Of a DNA stretch of 64,000 nt, positions 8,031 to 15,828 are shown one piece after another. Below the pieces are notes generated by a model, which ran no database searches, was not told the origin of the DNA, and worked only from the letters and a program-made list of their open reading frames with translations. The position numbers were made by a program, and so were the translations under genes. The stretch spans positions 4,650,001 through 4,714,000 of the forward strand of contig NZ_CP114205.1 in assembly GCF_027497495.1 (NCBI RefSeq). Direction: 5' to 3'. Every line of letters starts with the position of its first letter. The first letter of the stretch is position 1. The stretch is from Streptomyces tubercidicus (lineage in GTDB: Bacteria; Actinomycetota; Actinomycetes; Streptomycetales; Streptomycetaceae).

Positions 8031-9215
8031 TCACCCCCGCCCCAACACCACCGTCCCCGACGAGCAGAACCACCCGCCCGTGCCGGAGGCGACCGCGAGT
8101 TGGGGCAGCCGGCCGTCGGGTTTGTGTACCTGGCGGTCCGGGCCGGCCTCGCCGCGGAGCTGGCGTACCGCTTCGACCAGCAGGAACAGCCCCCGCATCC
8201 CGGGGTGGCAGGCGGCCAGCCCGCCGCCGTCGGTGTTGACCGGCAGCTCCCCGTCGCGCAGCAGCCGCCCCTTCCCGATGAACGCGCCGCCCTCCCCCTT
8301 GGCGCAGAAGCCCAGGTCCTCCAGCGTCACCAGGGTCATATAGGTGAACGCGTCGTAGAGCTCGGCGAGGTCGATATCGGCGGGGCGGACCCCGGCACGG
8401 CCGAAGGCCAGCCGTCCGGAGGCCGCCGCGGGGGAGACGGTGAAGTCGTCCCACTCCGACATGGTGGTGTGGGACACCGCCGTCCCCGAACCGAGCACCC
8501 ATACGGGAGGTTTGGCCAGGTCCTGGACGTAGTCCTCGGCGACGAGCAGCACCGCGCAGCCGCCGTCGGAGCGGATACAGCAGTGCAGTTTGGTGAACGG
8601 ATCGGCGATCACCGGTCCGTCCAGGACGTCGTCGACGGTGATCGGGTCGCGGTACATGGCGTCCGGATTGGCCGCCGCGTTGGCGCGTGCCTGCACCGCG
8701 ACCTGGGCCAACTCCTCCAGGGTGGTGCCGTATTGGTGCATATGACGGCGGGCGGCCATGGCGTATTTGGCGATCAGGGTGTGCCCGTAGGGGGCCTCGA
8801 ACTGGAGCGGGCCACGGGTGCCGAAGGACAGGTTCGAGGTGCGCCGCCCGGCCTTGATGTCGGCGCGGGCGGTGGAGCCGTAGACCAGCAGTACGGCGTT
8901 GGCGTGACCGGCGGCGATCGCGTCGGCGGCGTGCGCGGCGAGCACTTCCCAGGTGGCGCCGCCGACCGAGGTCGAGTCGACCCAGGTGGGGCGCAGCCCC
9001 AGATACTCCGCGACCTCGACGGGCGCGAGGGTGCCCAGACCCGCCGAGGCGAAGCCGTCGATCACCGCACGGTCCAGCCCGCTGTCGGCGAGCGCCCGGC
9101 GGGCGGCCTGGGCGTGCAGGGCGTACGGGGTGGCCCGGTCCACGCGTCCGCAATCGGACAGCGCGACTCCGGCGACGGCGACCTTGCGATTCCCGTAAGT
9201 GGTCCCTGAGGTCAT
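8031..9215 (-). CDS. Thiolase-like lipid-transfer protein (SCP2-thiolase/Ltp family)
   Basis: 394 residues of thiolase fold: VAVAGVALSDCGRVDRATPYALHAQAARRAL, SVGGATWEVLAAHAADAI at the usual active-site region, SDGGCAVLLVAEDY, LYDAFTYMTLVTLEDLGFC, and C-terminal NTDGGGLAACHPGMRGLFLLVEAV. The canonical nucleophilic Cys of degradative thiolases is not evident at the usual place (GGATWE), as in Ltp/aldolase-type members that act with DUF35 partners in retro-aldol cleavage. That reading is inference. ATG 9215 lies only 5 bp from the palindrome 9220-9234, leaving no room for a Shine-Dalgarno, so the mRNA is probably leaderless. Confidence 0.85.
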   Translation of the reverse strand: MTSGTTYGNRKVAVAGVALSDCGRVDRATPYALHAQAARRALADSGLDRAVIDGFASAGLGTLAPVEVAEYLGLRPTWVDSTSVGGATWEVLAAHAADAIAAGHANAVLLVYGSTARADIKAGRRTSNLSFGTRGPLQFEAPYGHTLIAKYAMAARRHMHQYGTTLEELAQVAVQARANAAANPDAMYRDPITVDDVLDGPVIADPFTKLHCCIRSDGGCAVLLVAEDYVQDLAKPPVWVLGSGTAVSHTTMSEWDDFTVSPAAASGRLAFGRAGVRPADIDLAELYDAFTYMTLVTLEDLGFCAKGEGGAFIGKGRLLRDGELPVNTDGGGLAACHPGMRGLFLLVEAVRQLRGEAGPDRQVHKPDGRLPQLAVASGTGGWFCSSGTVVLGRG

Positions 9216-9219
9216 GAAT

Positions 9220-9234
9220 CTGACGGTACATCAG
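9220..9234. promoter_or_regulatory. TetR-type operator palindrome, site 4 (CTGACGGTACATCAG)
   Basis: One mismatch from CTGAC-N5-GTCAG; 5 bp upstream of the thiolase start codon. Confidence 0.72.
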
Positions 9235-9517
9235 ATCTAGTGGGGCGGGCAGGGCGCGGGATGCGGCTCCGGGGGTCCCGCCGCGCCGCCGTGCCGCCGC
9301 GGCCCGCCGCCGTCAGGGCTGACTTAAAGCGATTATCCGAGAATCGGAGCTTTGCGGTGGCCTTCAAATGACTCCCGGGGGGCGGTATTCTCACATCGCT
9401 TTGTGCATTTCACCGGCCGGTTCCCGGCCGGCTGACTGCTCGCTGTTTGCCCATGCGGCGGAGCAGACATTTCCGTGTGCGGGACGACGAACGTTCCCGC
9501 CTGCCTGAGGGAGTGTC
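9235..9517. other. Intergenic region, divergent promoters
   Basis: Spacer of about 280 bp between the thiolase operator and the beta-propeller gene. It contains a moderately AT-rich stretch (about 9320-9420) likely to hold the propeller gene promoter. I see no gene or clear further motif. Confidence 0.4.
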
Positions 9518-11200
9518 ATGTTCGCCTTTACTCCACACATTCCAACGCCCGTACCGGCGCGAAGTCCCGGATTGCGTGCCGCATTTGTGGCGGGCGCGGT
9601 AATTCCGGTGGGTGTGCTGCCCCAGGCAATTACCCTTTCGCCCGACGGTGCCCGCGCCTATGTCGCCAACCGGGGTTCGGGCACCATCAGTGTGATCGAC
9701 ACCGCCACCAGTACGGTGACGGACACCGTCCCCACAGGAGCCGGTCCCGACATCGTGGCGCTCACACCGGACGGGACCCGCGGCTATGTGGTTCTCGCCG
9801 ACGCCGGACTCGTCAGCGTGCTCGACACCGCCACGAACACCTTCGGCACGGACATCCCGGTGGGGAACGGGCCGGCGGTGGCAGCGGTCACCCCGGACGG
9901 CGGCCGCGTCTATGTGAGCCAACAGGCCGGCGACACCGTGAGCGTGATCGATACGGCCACCAATACGGTCAGCGATGTCATCACGGTCGGGAACGCCCCG
10001 ACCGGCGTGGTGATCACCCCGGACGGGGCCCGCGTCTATGTGGCATGTTTCGGCTCGGGGGTGGTGAGCGTGATCGATACCGCCACGAACACCGTCTCGG
10101 CCGCCATTCCCGCCGGTCCGGTCCCCATCCTGCTGGCGCTCAACCCCGACGGGTCCCGCCTCTATGTCACGAACGTCGGCAACTCCACGGTCGGCGTGAT
10201 CGACACCGCGCTGGGGGCCGTCATCGACACCATCGGGGTCAGTGCCCAGCCGCGCTTCCTGGCGGTGACCCCGGACAACGCCCATGTCCTGGTGGCGAAT
10301 TCGCTCCCGGACACGGTGAGCGTGATCGACACCGCCACCCATACCGCCGTCGAGAACATCGGGGTGGGCGCCGGCCCGGCCGGCCTCGTCATCCACCCCG
10401 ACGGGACGCACGCCTACGTCGTCAACACCGAGGCCGGCACGGTCAGCGTGATCGCGACGACCGTGCTGCCCGACCAGGGGGCCACGGCGGGCGGCGCCCC
10501 CGTGACGGTGACCGGTCACCACCTGGCCAACGCCACCGCCGTGCGCTTCGGTACCGCGCAGGCCGGCATCACCGCCAATACGGATACCTCGCTGACCGTC
10601 ACAGAACCCGCCGGATCGGGTGCCGTCCCCGTGACGGTCACCACCGCGGGCGGCACCGGCACCCTCGGCACCTTCTACTACACGCCGTTGCCCGCCCTCA
10701 CCGGCATCAGCCCCGACTCGGGGCCGGTCGCCGGCAGCGACGACGAGATCACCCTCACCGGCCGCAACCTCGCCGGGGCGATCGATGTGTACTTCGGCAC
10801 CAGCCGCGCCGTGATCCAGAGCGTCTCCGACACCGAGATCACCGTCCGGGCCACCACGGCCCCGGGGCCCGGCGGCGTTCCCGTCACCGTGCGCACCGCC
10901 GGCGGCAGCGTCCAGGGCCTGACCTACACCTACGTCAGTTCCTCCGCCGTCACCGACATCAGCCCCAATTCGGGACCGACCTCGGGCGGCACCGTCGTCA
11001 CGATCACCGGCACCGGCCTGTCCCACACCGAGCAGGTCACCTTCAACGGCACCCCGGCGTCCTTCGAGATCGTCTCCGACACCACTGTGACCGCCACGTC
11101 CCCGCCCAGCGGCGCCGCCGGCACCGTCACGGTCACGATCACCGGCCCCGTTGACAGCCCCACCGGATCGTTCACCTACATCGGCGGTCCCGGCATCTGA
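9518..11200 (+). CDS. YncE-like beta-propeller protein with C-terminal IPT/TIG domains
   Basis: 560 residues. Residues ~30-320 hold about seven propeller repeats of 40 residues, each with an SVIDTATNTV-type strand and a TPDGARVYV-type strand (YncE/Lactonase_7 family). Residues ~320-556 hold three IPT/TIG beta-sandwiches, each opening ISPDSGP-like and closing VPVTVTTAGG-like. Such proteins are usually cell-surface binding scaffolds. No convincing signal peptide: the N-terminus MFAFTPHIPTPVPARSPG lacks a hydrophobic core, although VAGAVIPVGVL follows. ATG 9518 is supported by GAGGGAG at 9506-9512. The neighbouring secreted protein at 11411 suggests an envelope role. Confidence 0.88.
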   Translation: MFAFTPHIPTPVPARSPGLRAAFVAGAVIPVGVLPQAITLSPDGARAYVANRGSGTISVIDTATSTVTDTVPTGAGPDIVALTPDGTRGYVVLADAGLVSVLDTATNTFGTDIPVGNGPAVAAVTPDGGRVYVSQQAGDTVSVIDTATNTVSDVITVGNAPTGVVITPDGARVYVACFGSGVVSVIDTATNTVSAAIPAGPVPILLALNPDGSRLYVTNVGNSTVGVIDTALGAVIDTIGVSAQPRFLAVTPDNAHVLVANSLPDTVSVIDTATHTAVENIGVGAGPAGLVIHPDGTHAYVVNTEAGTVSVIATTVLPDQGATAGGAPVTVTGHHLANATAVRFGTAQAGITANTDTSLTVTEPAGSGAVPVTVTTAGGTGTLGTFYYTPLPALTGISPDSGPVAGSDDEITLTGRNLAGAIDVYFGTSRAVIQSVSDTEITVRATTAPGPGGVPVTVRTAGGSVQGLTYTYVSSSAVTDISPNSGPTSGGTVVTITGTGLSHTEQVTFNGTPASFEIVSDTTVTATSPPSGAAGTVTVTITGPVDSPTGSFTYIGGPGI

Positions 11201-11410
11201 TCCGCCGGACGGGCCGCACGGCCCGGCCGGGCGGACCCCTACGGGCCGCGCGGCACCGGCACACCGAGTTTCCGGCCGACCGGAATCCCGGCCGACGGGC
11301 CGGGAGGACGTCGCGGGGCCCTGCCGTCCACGCGAGAGCGGTCCGGGAAATGAGAGCACCTCACGGCACAGCGTCCGAGAAATTCCCTTCCAGTCCCAGA
11401 GGAGAAATCT

Positions 11411-11914
11411 GTGCGTCACTTCAAGCGGTTCCTGCTGAGCGCGGCCACCGGAATGTCGGCCCTCCTGCTCTGCGCACCCGCCGCGTCCGCGGCAGGCGGC
11501 GCCGGTGCCGATCCCTTTCCCCCGAGAGAGGAAGTCTTCCAGCTGGTCGCCCAGCAGACCCAGGGCACTTTCGTCGATGTGGACGGGTCGTCCGGACCCA
11601 GCCAGGGCGATGAATTCGTCATCAGCGGGAATCTCCTCCGCAGCGCCGTCCCGGTCGGCACCTACAGCCAGATCTGCACGCTGACCCGGACCGCACCGGG
11701 CGATGAGTTCGACCTCCAGTGCGCGGCCGATCTCGCGCTTCCCCTGGGGCAGCTCACCGTGCAGGGCCGGTTCACCGTCACCGGCGCCGGCCCCGGCAAC
11801 ATCGACCTGGCGATCACCGGGGGCACCGGGCGCTACCGCACCGCCCACGGCTCCGTCCACGCCGTCAACGTCAGTGACACGGAAACGCACCTCACCGTCC
11901 ACCTCATCCGCTGA
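11411..11914 (+). CDS. Secreted allene-oxide-cyclase-barrel-like (dirigent-like) protein
   Basis: 167 residues. The signal peptide is clear: MRHFKRFLLSAATGMSALLLCAPAASAAGG, cleavage near ASA-AGG. The mature part follows the AOC-barrel pattern: GDEFVISGNL, VGTYSQICTLTR, a second Cys in LQCAADLALPLGQLTVQG (probable disulphide with the first), and ITGGTGRYRTAHGSV. Members in Streptomyces are secreted eight-stranded barrels of unknown function. GTG 11411 follows GAGGAGA. It is co-directional with the propeller gene 210 bp upstream, with its own leader likely. Confidence 0.85.
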   Translation: MRHFKRFLLSAATGMSALLLCAPAASAAGGAGADPFPPREEVFQLVAQQTQGTFVDVDGSSGPSQGDEFVISGNLLRSAVPVGTYSQICTLTRTAPGDEFDLQCAADLALPLGQLTVQGRFTVTGAGPGNIDLAITGGTGRYRTAHGSVHAVNVSDTETHLTVHLIR

Positions 11915-12054
11915 CCGGCGGTGAGTCCGGGGGAGCCGGGTCGCGGTGACGTGACCCGGCTCCCGCCTGCGTTCCGACTCCCGGCGCCCCAAGTCCCCTA
12001 GGGGCCCGATGACTTGCGGACCTGGCCTAGGAAAGTGCACCCCTCGTCCCTACT

Positions 12055-12069
12055 ATGACGGTCCGTCAG
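12055..12069. promoter_or_regulatory. TetR-type operator palindrome, site 5 (ATGACGGTCCGTCAG)
   Basis: The TGACGGTCCGTCA core has an exact 6-bp arm on each side of T. It is 63 bp upstream of the acyl-CoA dehydrogenase start. Confidence 0.76.
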
Positions 12070-12131
12070 ATCGGAAGCGGGGGCCCGTCGGAGCGGACGG
12101 GCGTTGTCGCACGGCCGGGAGGAGCCCGCCG

Positions 12132-13517
12132 ATGGATGCCGCGTTCACCGAGGAGCAGCACGAAATCCGCCGTACGCTGCGCGAACTGCTGGTCAAGCGC
12201 TGCGGTCCGGACGAGGTCAAGTCGGCGGTACGCACCCCAGCGGGGTATGACACGGAGCTCTGGCAGCAGCTCGCCGGGCGGCTGGGTCTGCCCGGTCTGG
12301 CGCTGCCAACGGCGTACGGAGGGGTGGGCTGCGGGCCCACCGAACTCGCCCTGGCCTGCGAGGAGACCGGCCGCGCCGTACTGCCCTCACCGCTGATCGC
12401 GACCGCCGCGCTGGCCGCCCCGCTCCTCCTCGCGCTGGGCAGTGAGCGCCAGCGCAGCGCGCTGCTCCCCGCCCTCGCCGCCGGGGAGCTGACCGCGACG
12501 CTGGCCGTGCCGGGCGGACAGCTCGCCACCGCACTGGCGCTGACCGGGCCGAACGACGGCGGCTGGGCGGGCGGCGGCCGGGCCGGCGGAATCCAGGCGA
12601 GGCGGGTGGCGCGGGAGGGCGCTGCGGCCGCTGCACGGGACGGCGGGCGGGCGGTGGGCGGCGGCTGGCGGCTGTACGGCGAGGCCGGGCAGGTGCTCAA
12701 CGGGCACACCGCCGATGTGCTGGTGGTGGCCGCGCACACCGGTGGCTTCGCGCGCAGCCGCACCCTGCTCTTTCTCGTACGGGCGGAGGGCGGGAGCGCG
12801 GCCCGGACCAGCGCGGAGTCCGGCGTTCCGGGTTTGCTGCGGACCCGGCAGACCGCGATGGACGAGACCCGGCCGCAGGCGCGCCTCGAACTGCGGGAGG
12901 TGCCGGCCGAATTGCTGGGCGAGGGGGACGGTGAGGGCGAGGGGGACGCGGCGGCGGTGGTCCGGGCGCTGGCTGAGACGGGGGTGACGGCGGCCACGGC
13001 GCTGGCGGCCGAGGCGGTCGGCGCGGCCGATACGGCGCTGGCCCGTACCGTCGCCCATGTTCAGCAGCGGGTGCAGTTCGGCCGGCCCATCGGCTCCTTC
13101 CAGGCGGTCCAGCACCGGCTCGCCGATCTGTATGTGCGGGTGCAGGCGGCCCGCTCGGCGGCGTACTACGCGGCCTGGTCGGCGGGCGGCGGGCCGTCCG
13201 CGCCCGAGAGGGAAGGCGCGGCCGAGCCCGGGGTGGGGGCGCTGGCGCTCGCCCAGGCGCTGGAGACCCTGCGGGAGGTGGCGGCCGAGGCGGTGCAGCT
13301 GCACGGCGGTATCGGCTTCACCTGGGAACACGAGGCGCATCTGTACTTCAAGCGCGCGGCCTGCGACGAGCTGCTGCTGGGTCCCGTGCACCGGCTGCGG
13401 GCACGGGCCGCCGAGGAGGCGGGGCTGTTCCCGGACGGGGCGGGGGAGCGGGGCGGGAGCGGGGAGCCGGGCGGGGTGCCCGCCCCGGGCCGTACGGCCG
13501 CGACGGTGGAGGTCTGA
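12132..13517 (+). CDS. Acyl-CoA dehydrogenase (FadE-type)
   Basis: 461 residues: N-terminal helical domain (MDAAFTEEQHEIRRTLRELL; LGLPGLALPTAYGGVGCGPTEL), a middle domain interrupted by Gly/Ala/Arg-rich filler (residues ~140-190), and the C-terminal helical domain (VQQRVQFGRPIGSFQAVQHRLADLYV, AAEAVQLHGGIGFTWEHEAHLYFKRA). These FAD enzymes make the alpha,beta double bond in acyl-CoA. It resembles short FadE subunits that work as heterodimers in steroid-type catabolism, but no partner gene is adjacent. ATG 12132 is supported by GGGAGGAG. The stop codon overlaps the next start (TGATG at 13515-13519), so translation is coupled. Confidence 0.88.
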   Translation: MDAAFTEEQHEIRRTLRELLVKRCGPDEVKSAVRTPAGYDTELWQQLAGRLGLPGLALPTAYGGVGCGPTELALACEETGRAVLPSPLIATAALAAPLLLALGSERQRSALLPALAAGELTATLAVPGGQLATALALTGPNDGGWAGGGRAGGIQARRVAREGAAAAARDGGRAVGGGWRLYGEAGQVLNGHTADVLVVAAHTGGFARSRTLLFLVRAEGGSAARTSAESGVPGLLRTRQTAMDETRPQARLELREVPAELLGEGDGEGEGDAAAVVRALAETGVTAATALAAEAVGAADTALARTVAHVQQRVQFGRPIGSFQAVQHRLADLYVRVQAARSAAYYAAWSAGGGPSAPEREGAAEPGVGALALAQALETLREVAAEAVQLHGGIGFTWEHEAHLYFKRAACDELLLGPVHRLRARAAEEAGLFPDGAGERGGSGEPGGVPAPGRTAATVEV

Positions 13518-13987
13518 TGCGCCCGGGTGAGCGGTTGCTCATGAAGGTCTCCGCGACCCGTGCGTTCGCCCGGACCGCGCCGTATGTCATCCCCGCGCTG
13601 GACCGTGCGGTCCACCGGCTGACCCGCGGAAAGGTGCTGCTCAGTGCCCGGATGCTGCCCGGTGTGGTGCTGACCGCGACCGGTGCCAGGAGTGGGCTGC
13701 CGCGGCGTACTCCGCTGGCGTGCGTACCGGAGGAAGACGGCAGCTGGCTGCTGGTCGGCAGCAATTTCGGGCGGCCGGGGCATCCGGCCTGGACCGGGAA
13801 TCTGCTCAAGAATCCGGAGGCCGAGGTGAGTTGGCGGGGCCGGGACATACCGGTGCGGGCCCGGCTGCTGACCGGTGCGGAGCGGGCGCGGGCCTGGCGG
13901 GCGGCGCTGGCGCTCTGGCCTCCGTACGGCGCGTATCAGGCGCGGGTGACGCGGGAGATACGGCTGTTCCGGCTGGAGCGGCGCTGA
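13517..13987 (+). CDS. DDN-type (F420-dependent) nitroreductase/quinone reductase family protein
   Basis: 156 residues with the small split-barrel signature VVLTATGARSGLPRRTPLACVPEEDGSWLLVGSNFGRPGHPAWTGNL followed by NPEAEVSWRGRDIPVRARLL, typical of the deazaflavin (F420)-dependent DDN family. Such proteins reduce quinones or enoyl/nitro substrates with F420H2. The start overlaps the upstream dehydrogenase stop, so it is part of the same operator-controlled operon and may act on the same substrate. Cofactor supply fits with fbiC in this window. It is convergent with the TetR gene. Confidence 0.85.
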   Translation: MRPGERLLMKVSATRAFARTAPYVIPALDRAVHRLTRGKVLLSARMLPGVVLTATGARSGLPRRTPLACVPEEDGSWLLVGSNFGRPGHPAWTGNLLKNPEAEVSWRGRDIPVRARLLTGAERARAWRAALALWPPYGAYQARVTREIRLFRLERR

Positions 13988-14070
13988 GCGGGCCGGTGCG
14001 CGACGGGCTTCGACCGCCGGTCGGCGAAGTGCGTGAACCGGGTTTCGACCGCTGGTCGGCCGCATACAAC

Positions 14071-14118
14071 GCAGCGGGCGCCGTGCCGACCCCCGGAGGG
14101 TCGCGAGGCGCCCGCTGC
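14071..14118. terminator. Strong bidirectional terminator hairpin
   Basis: GCAGCGGGCGCC (14071-14082) pairs perfectly with GGCGCCCGCTGC (14107-14118). The loop holds a nested hairpin CGACCC/GGGTCG. It lies between the convergent DDN-family and TetR genes. Confidence 0.75.
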
Positions 14119-14241
14119 GTGTGCGGTACAGCTATGGCAGGACGGACACAGGACCGATGGCGAACCGTCCCGGGAACACCGGGACTTCGGGGCGCGGCAG
14201 CTTCTCCGGCCGCTTCCCCGACTGCTATCGCGGTGGCTTCG

Positions 14242-14889
14242 TTATTTGGTCGGCTTCTTTCCGGTGACGCCGAGGTGCACCAGCAGCGCCAGATTCGGCT
14301 TGAGCTCGGCCTGTTTGACGCCCCAGCTCTGGAAGCCCTTCTGGTGTGCGGCGACCGCGGCCAGCATCGCGACCATGGAGCCGGCGATGGCGGCCGGGCT
14401 CACGTCCTTGTCGACCTTGTTCTTGCTCTGGAGGTCCTTGATGGAGTCCGTAAGGGAGTTGGTGACGGCATTGAGGATCTTCATGCGGATCTTGTAGAAA
14501 CGCTTGTCGCCCTCGGCCGCGCCCAGATCGACGACGCGGAGAATCGCGTCGTGCTTGCGCCAGAAGGAGAGAAAGCCTTCTACCAGATCCTCCGCGGCCG
14601 TCCAGGCGGATTTGCCCACCCAGGAGCGTCCGGCGACAAGATCGGTCAGAGTGGCGCCTTCTTTGGCCATCTCCTCGGCGATTTCGAGGACGGCGCCCTC
14701 GACGTCCGGGAAGTACTGATAGAACGTTGCGGGTGAAGTCCCCGCTTTTCGGGCTACATCGATGACCTTGACGTCCCGATAGGGGGACGAACTGAGCATT
14801 TCACTGAGGCAGTCGAGAAGCTTTTGCCGCGTCGCCTGTCCGCGGCGGCCGGCAACTCTGCCGTCGACGGTTCGAACTTGTCCTGTCAT
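14242..14889 (-). CDS. TetR-family regulator, candidate controller of the CTGAC-N5-GTCAG regulon
   Basis: 215 residues. HTH at residues ~40-60 (KVIDVARKAGTSPATFYQYF), then a helical ligand domain (FLSFWRKHDAILRVVDLGAAEGDKRFYKIRMKIL) ending GVTGKKPTK. The long linker-rich C-terminal domain resembles actinobacterial TetR proteins that control fatty-acid or steroid catabolism, and acyl-CoA ligands are common there. It sits between catabolic operons bearing the 15-bp palindrome, and a degenerate copy (14883-14897) covers its own start codon, consistent with autorepression. The link to the regulon is inference; the second TetR at 37488 has a different operator next to it. Confidence 0.88.
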   Translation of the reverse strand: MTGQVRTVDGRVAGRRGQATRQKLLDCLSEMLSSSPYRDVKVIDVARKAGTSPATFYQYFPDVEGAVLEIAEEMAKEGATLTDLVAGRSWVGKSAWTAAEDLVEGFLSFWRKHDAILRVVDLGAAEGDKRFYKIRMKILNAVTNSLTDSIKDLQSKNKVDKDVSPAAIAGSMVAMLAAVAAHQKGFQSWGVKQAELKPNLALLVHLGVTGKKPTK

Positions 14890-14897
14890 GCCGTCAG
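14883..14897. promoter_or_regulatory. Degenerate operator over the TetR start codon, site 6 (CTGTCATGCCGTCAG)
   Basis: One mismatch from CTGAC-N5-GTCAG. The ATG of the TetR gene (14887-14889) lies inside the site. Supports autoregulation. Confidence 0.55.
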
Positions 14898-15047
14898 CTT
14901 ACCGAGGGGTGATCGGAGCGCGATTTGGCTGCCTGCAAATGGGGATGGGGGAGTTAAGGGTGCAAGGCCCCGCGGAGTGCGCTGGTGGCGGGCCCGGCCG
15001 TGGTCACGGCTTGTCCGGCACTGTTTGGTCCGAACCAGTGAACCGTG

Positions 15048-15081
15048 TTATCAACAGCCTGTGGACAACTTTGGTGGATAA
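15048..15081. other. Cluster of DnaA-box-like 9-mers
   Basis: TTATCAACA (15048-15056), TGTGGACAA (15060-15068; exact complement of the Streptomyces box TTGTCCACA) and GGTGGATAA (15073-15081; complement of TTATCCACC) within 34 bp. Function unproven; too few to be an origin. Confidence 0.5.
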
Positions 15082-15178
15082 GCGGTCACCCTCCGTGCGG
15101 CAAGTGCACGCCGATGCCTGCCGGTTGATCTCCGCCGCCTCTCTGTCGCCGGTCCCGCCGCCCTTTCCGGCACTCTCT

Positions 15179-15190
15179 GGAATCGATTCC
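15179..15190. promoter_or_regulatory. Perfect 12-bp palindrome GGAATCGATTCC
   Basis: The half-site GGAATC also forms the palindrome at 60995-61009. It is a possible TetR- or XRE-type operator in the kinase upstream region. Confidence 0.35.
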
Positions 15191-15828
15191 GCGTTCGAAT
15201 CCCTGTCGGGCAGACTGCGCAAACCGGCGCTAGCTTGGGCATATAGCCGCCATGGCAGCGGCCGTTTTCCGTTGCCTGTTCGTCAATCAAGGCGCCACGC
15301 CCGGCGCGGTGGCACCGAAATGACCTTCGAACGTTCAGAATTGGGGCCGGAGCCGCAAGCGACGACGGGGATGGCATGAGCGGTGGGGGATGGGTGTGTG
15401 CGGTCGGTGGGGTGGTCTGGTTTCGGCCACCGCGGCCAATTGGATGCTCCGGGGAGTCAACCGATCTCCTCATGTTCGCGTCAAACGGGGCGGTGACCGT
15501 CCTGCGGACGGCCGGTGCCCCGCGCAGGGGACCCGGAACCGATCGGTAACTCCGGGGGCAATCGCCCGTCGGCGGACGTATCGGAGCACGTCAGGCAGGG
15601 TGGGGTGACATCGGGTAACGGGCCCGGTGCGGGCTACGGGAGGTATGCCGTGACACAGCGGACAGGCCCCGGGTTCGCAACCGTCGGCTCGGCCAGGAAG
15701 AATCAGCACGCGTACGGCCGTTTCGACAGTCCTCGCCGCAGGCGGGGGGACGCTGCACGGGGCAGGGCTCTCGGCGGCTCGTGGCTATGGAGAGTCTCTT
15801 TTACGCCCCACGGGGAGGTGGCAGGCAA

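Larger units (their letters stand above)
14898..15828. other. Long intergenic region upstream of the kinase gene
   Basis: About 930 bp with no convincing gene; the short frames here have no family features or good ribosome sites. It contains three DnaA-box-like 9-mers (15048-15081) and the perfect palindrome GGAATCGATTCC (15179-15190). Promoters for the divergent TetR and kinase genes must lie here. Confidence 0.5.

Noticed and set aside
9410..12040. 876-codon minus-strand frame
   Set aside because: Antisense to the propeller and AOC-barrel genes; Gly/Asp/Arg-rich text without domains.
15048..15081. Replication origin
   Set aside because: Only three DnaA-like boxes and no dnaA, dnaN or gyrase genes nearby.
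14888..15379. 163-codon plus-strand frame in the kinase upstream region
   Set aside because: No domain, no ribosome site, atypical composition; covers the TetR promoter.
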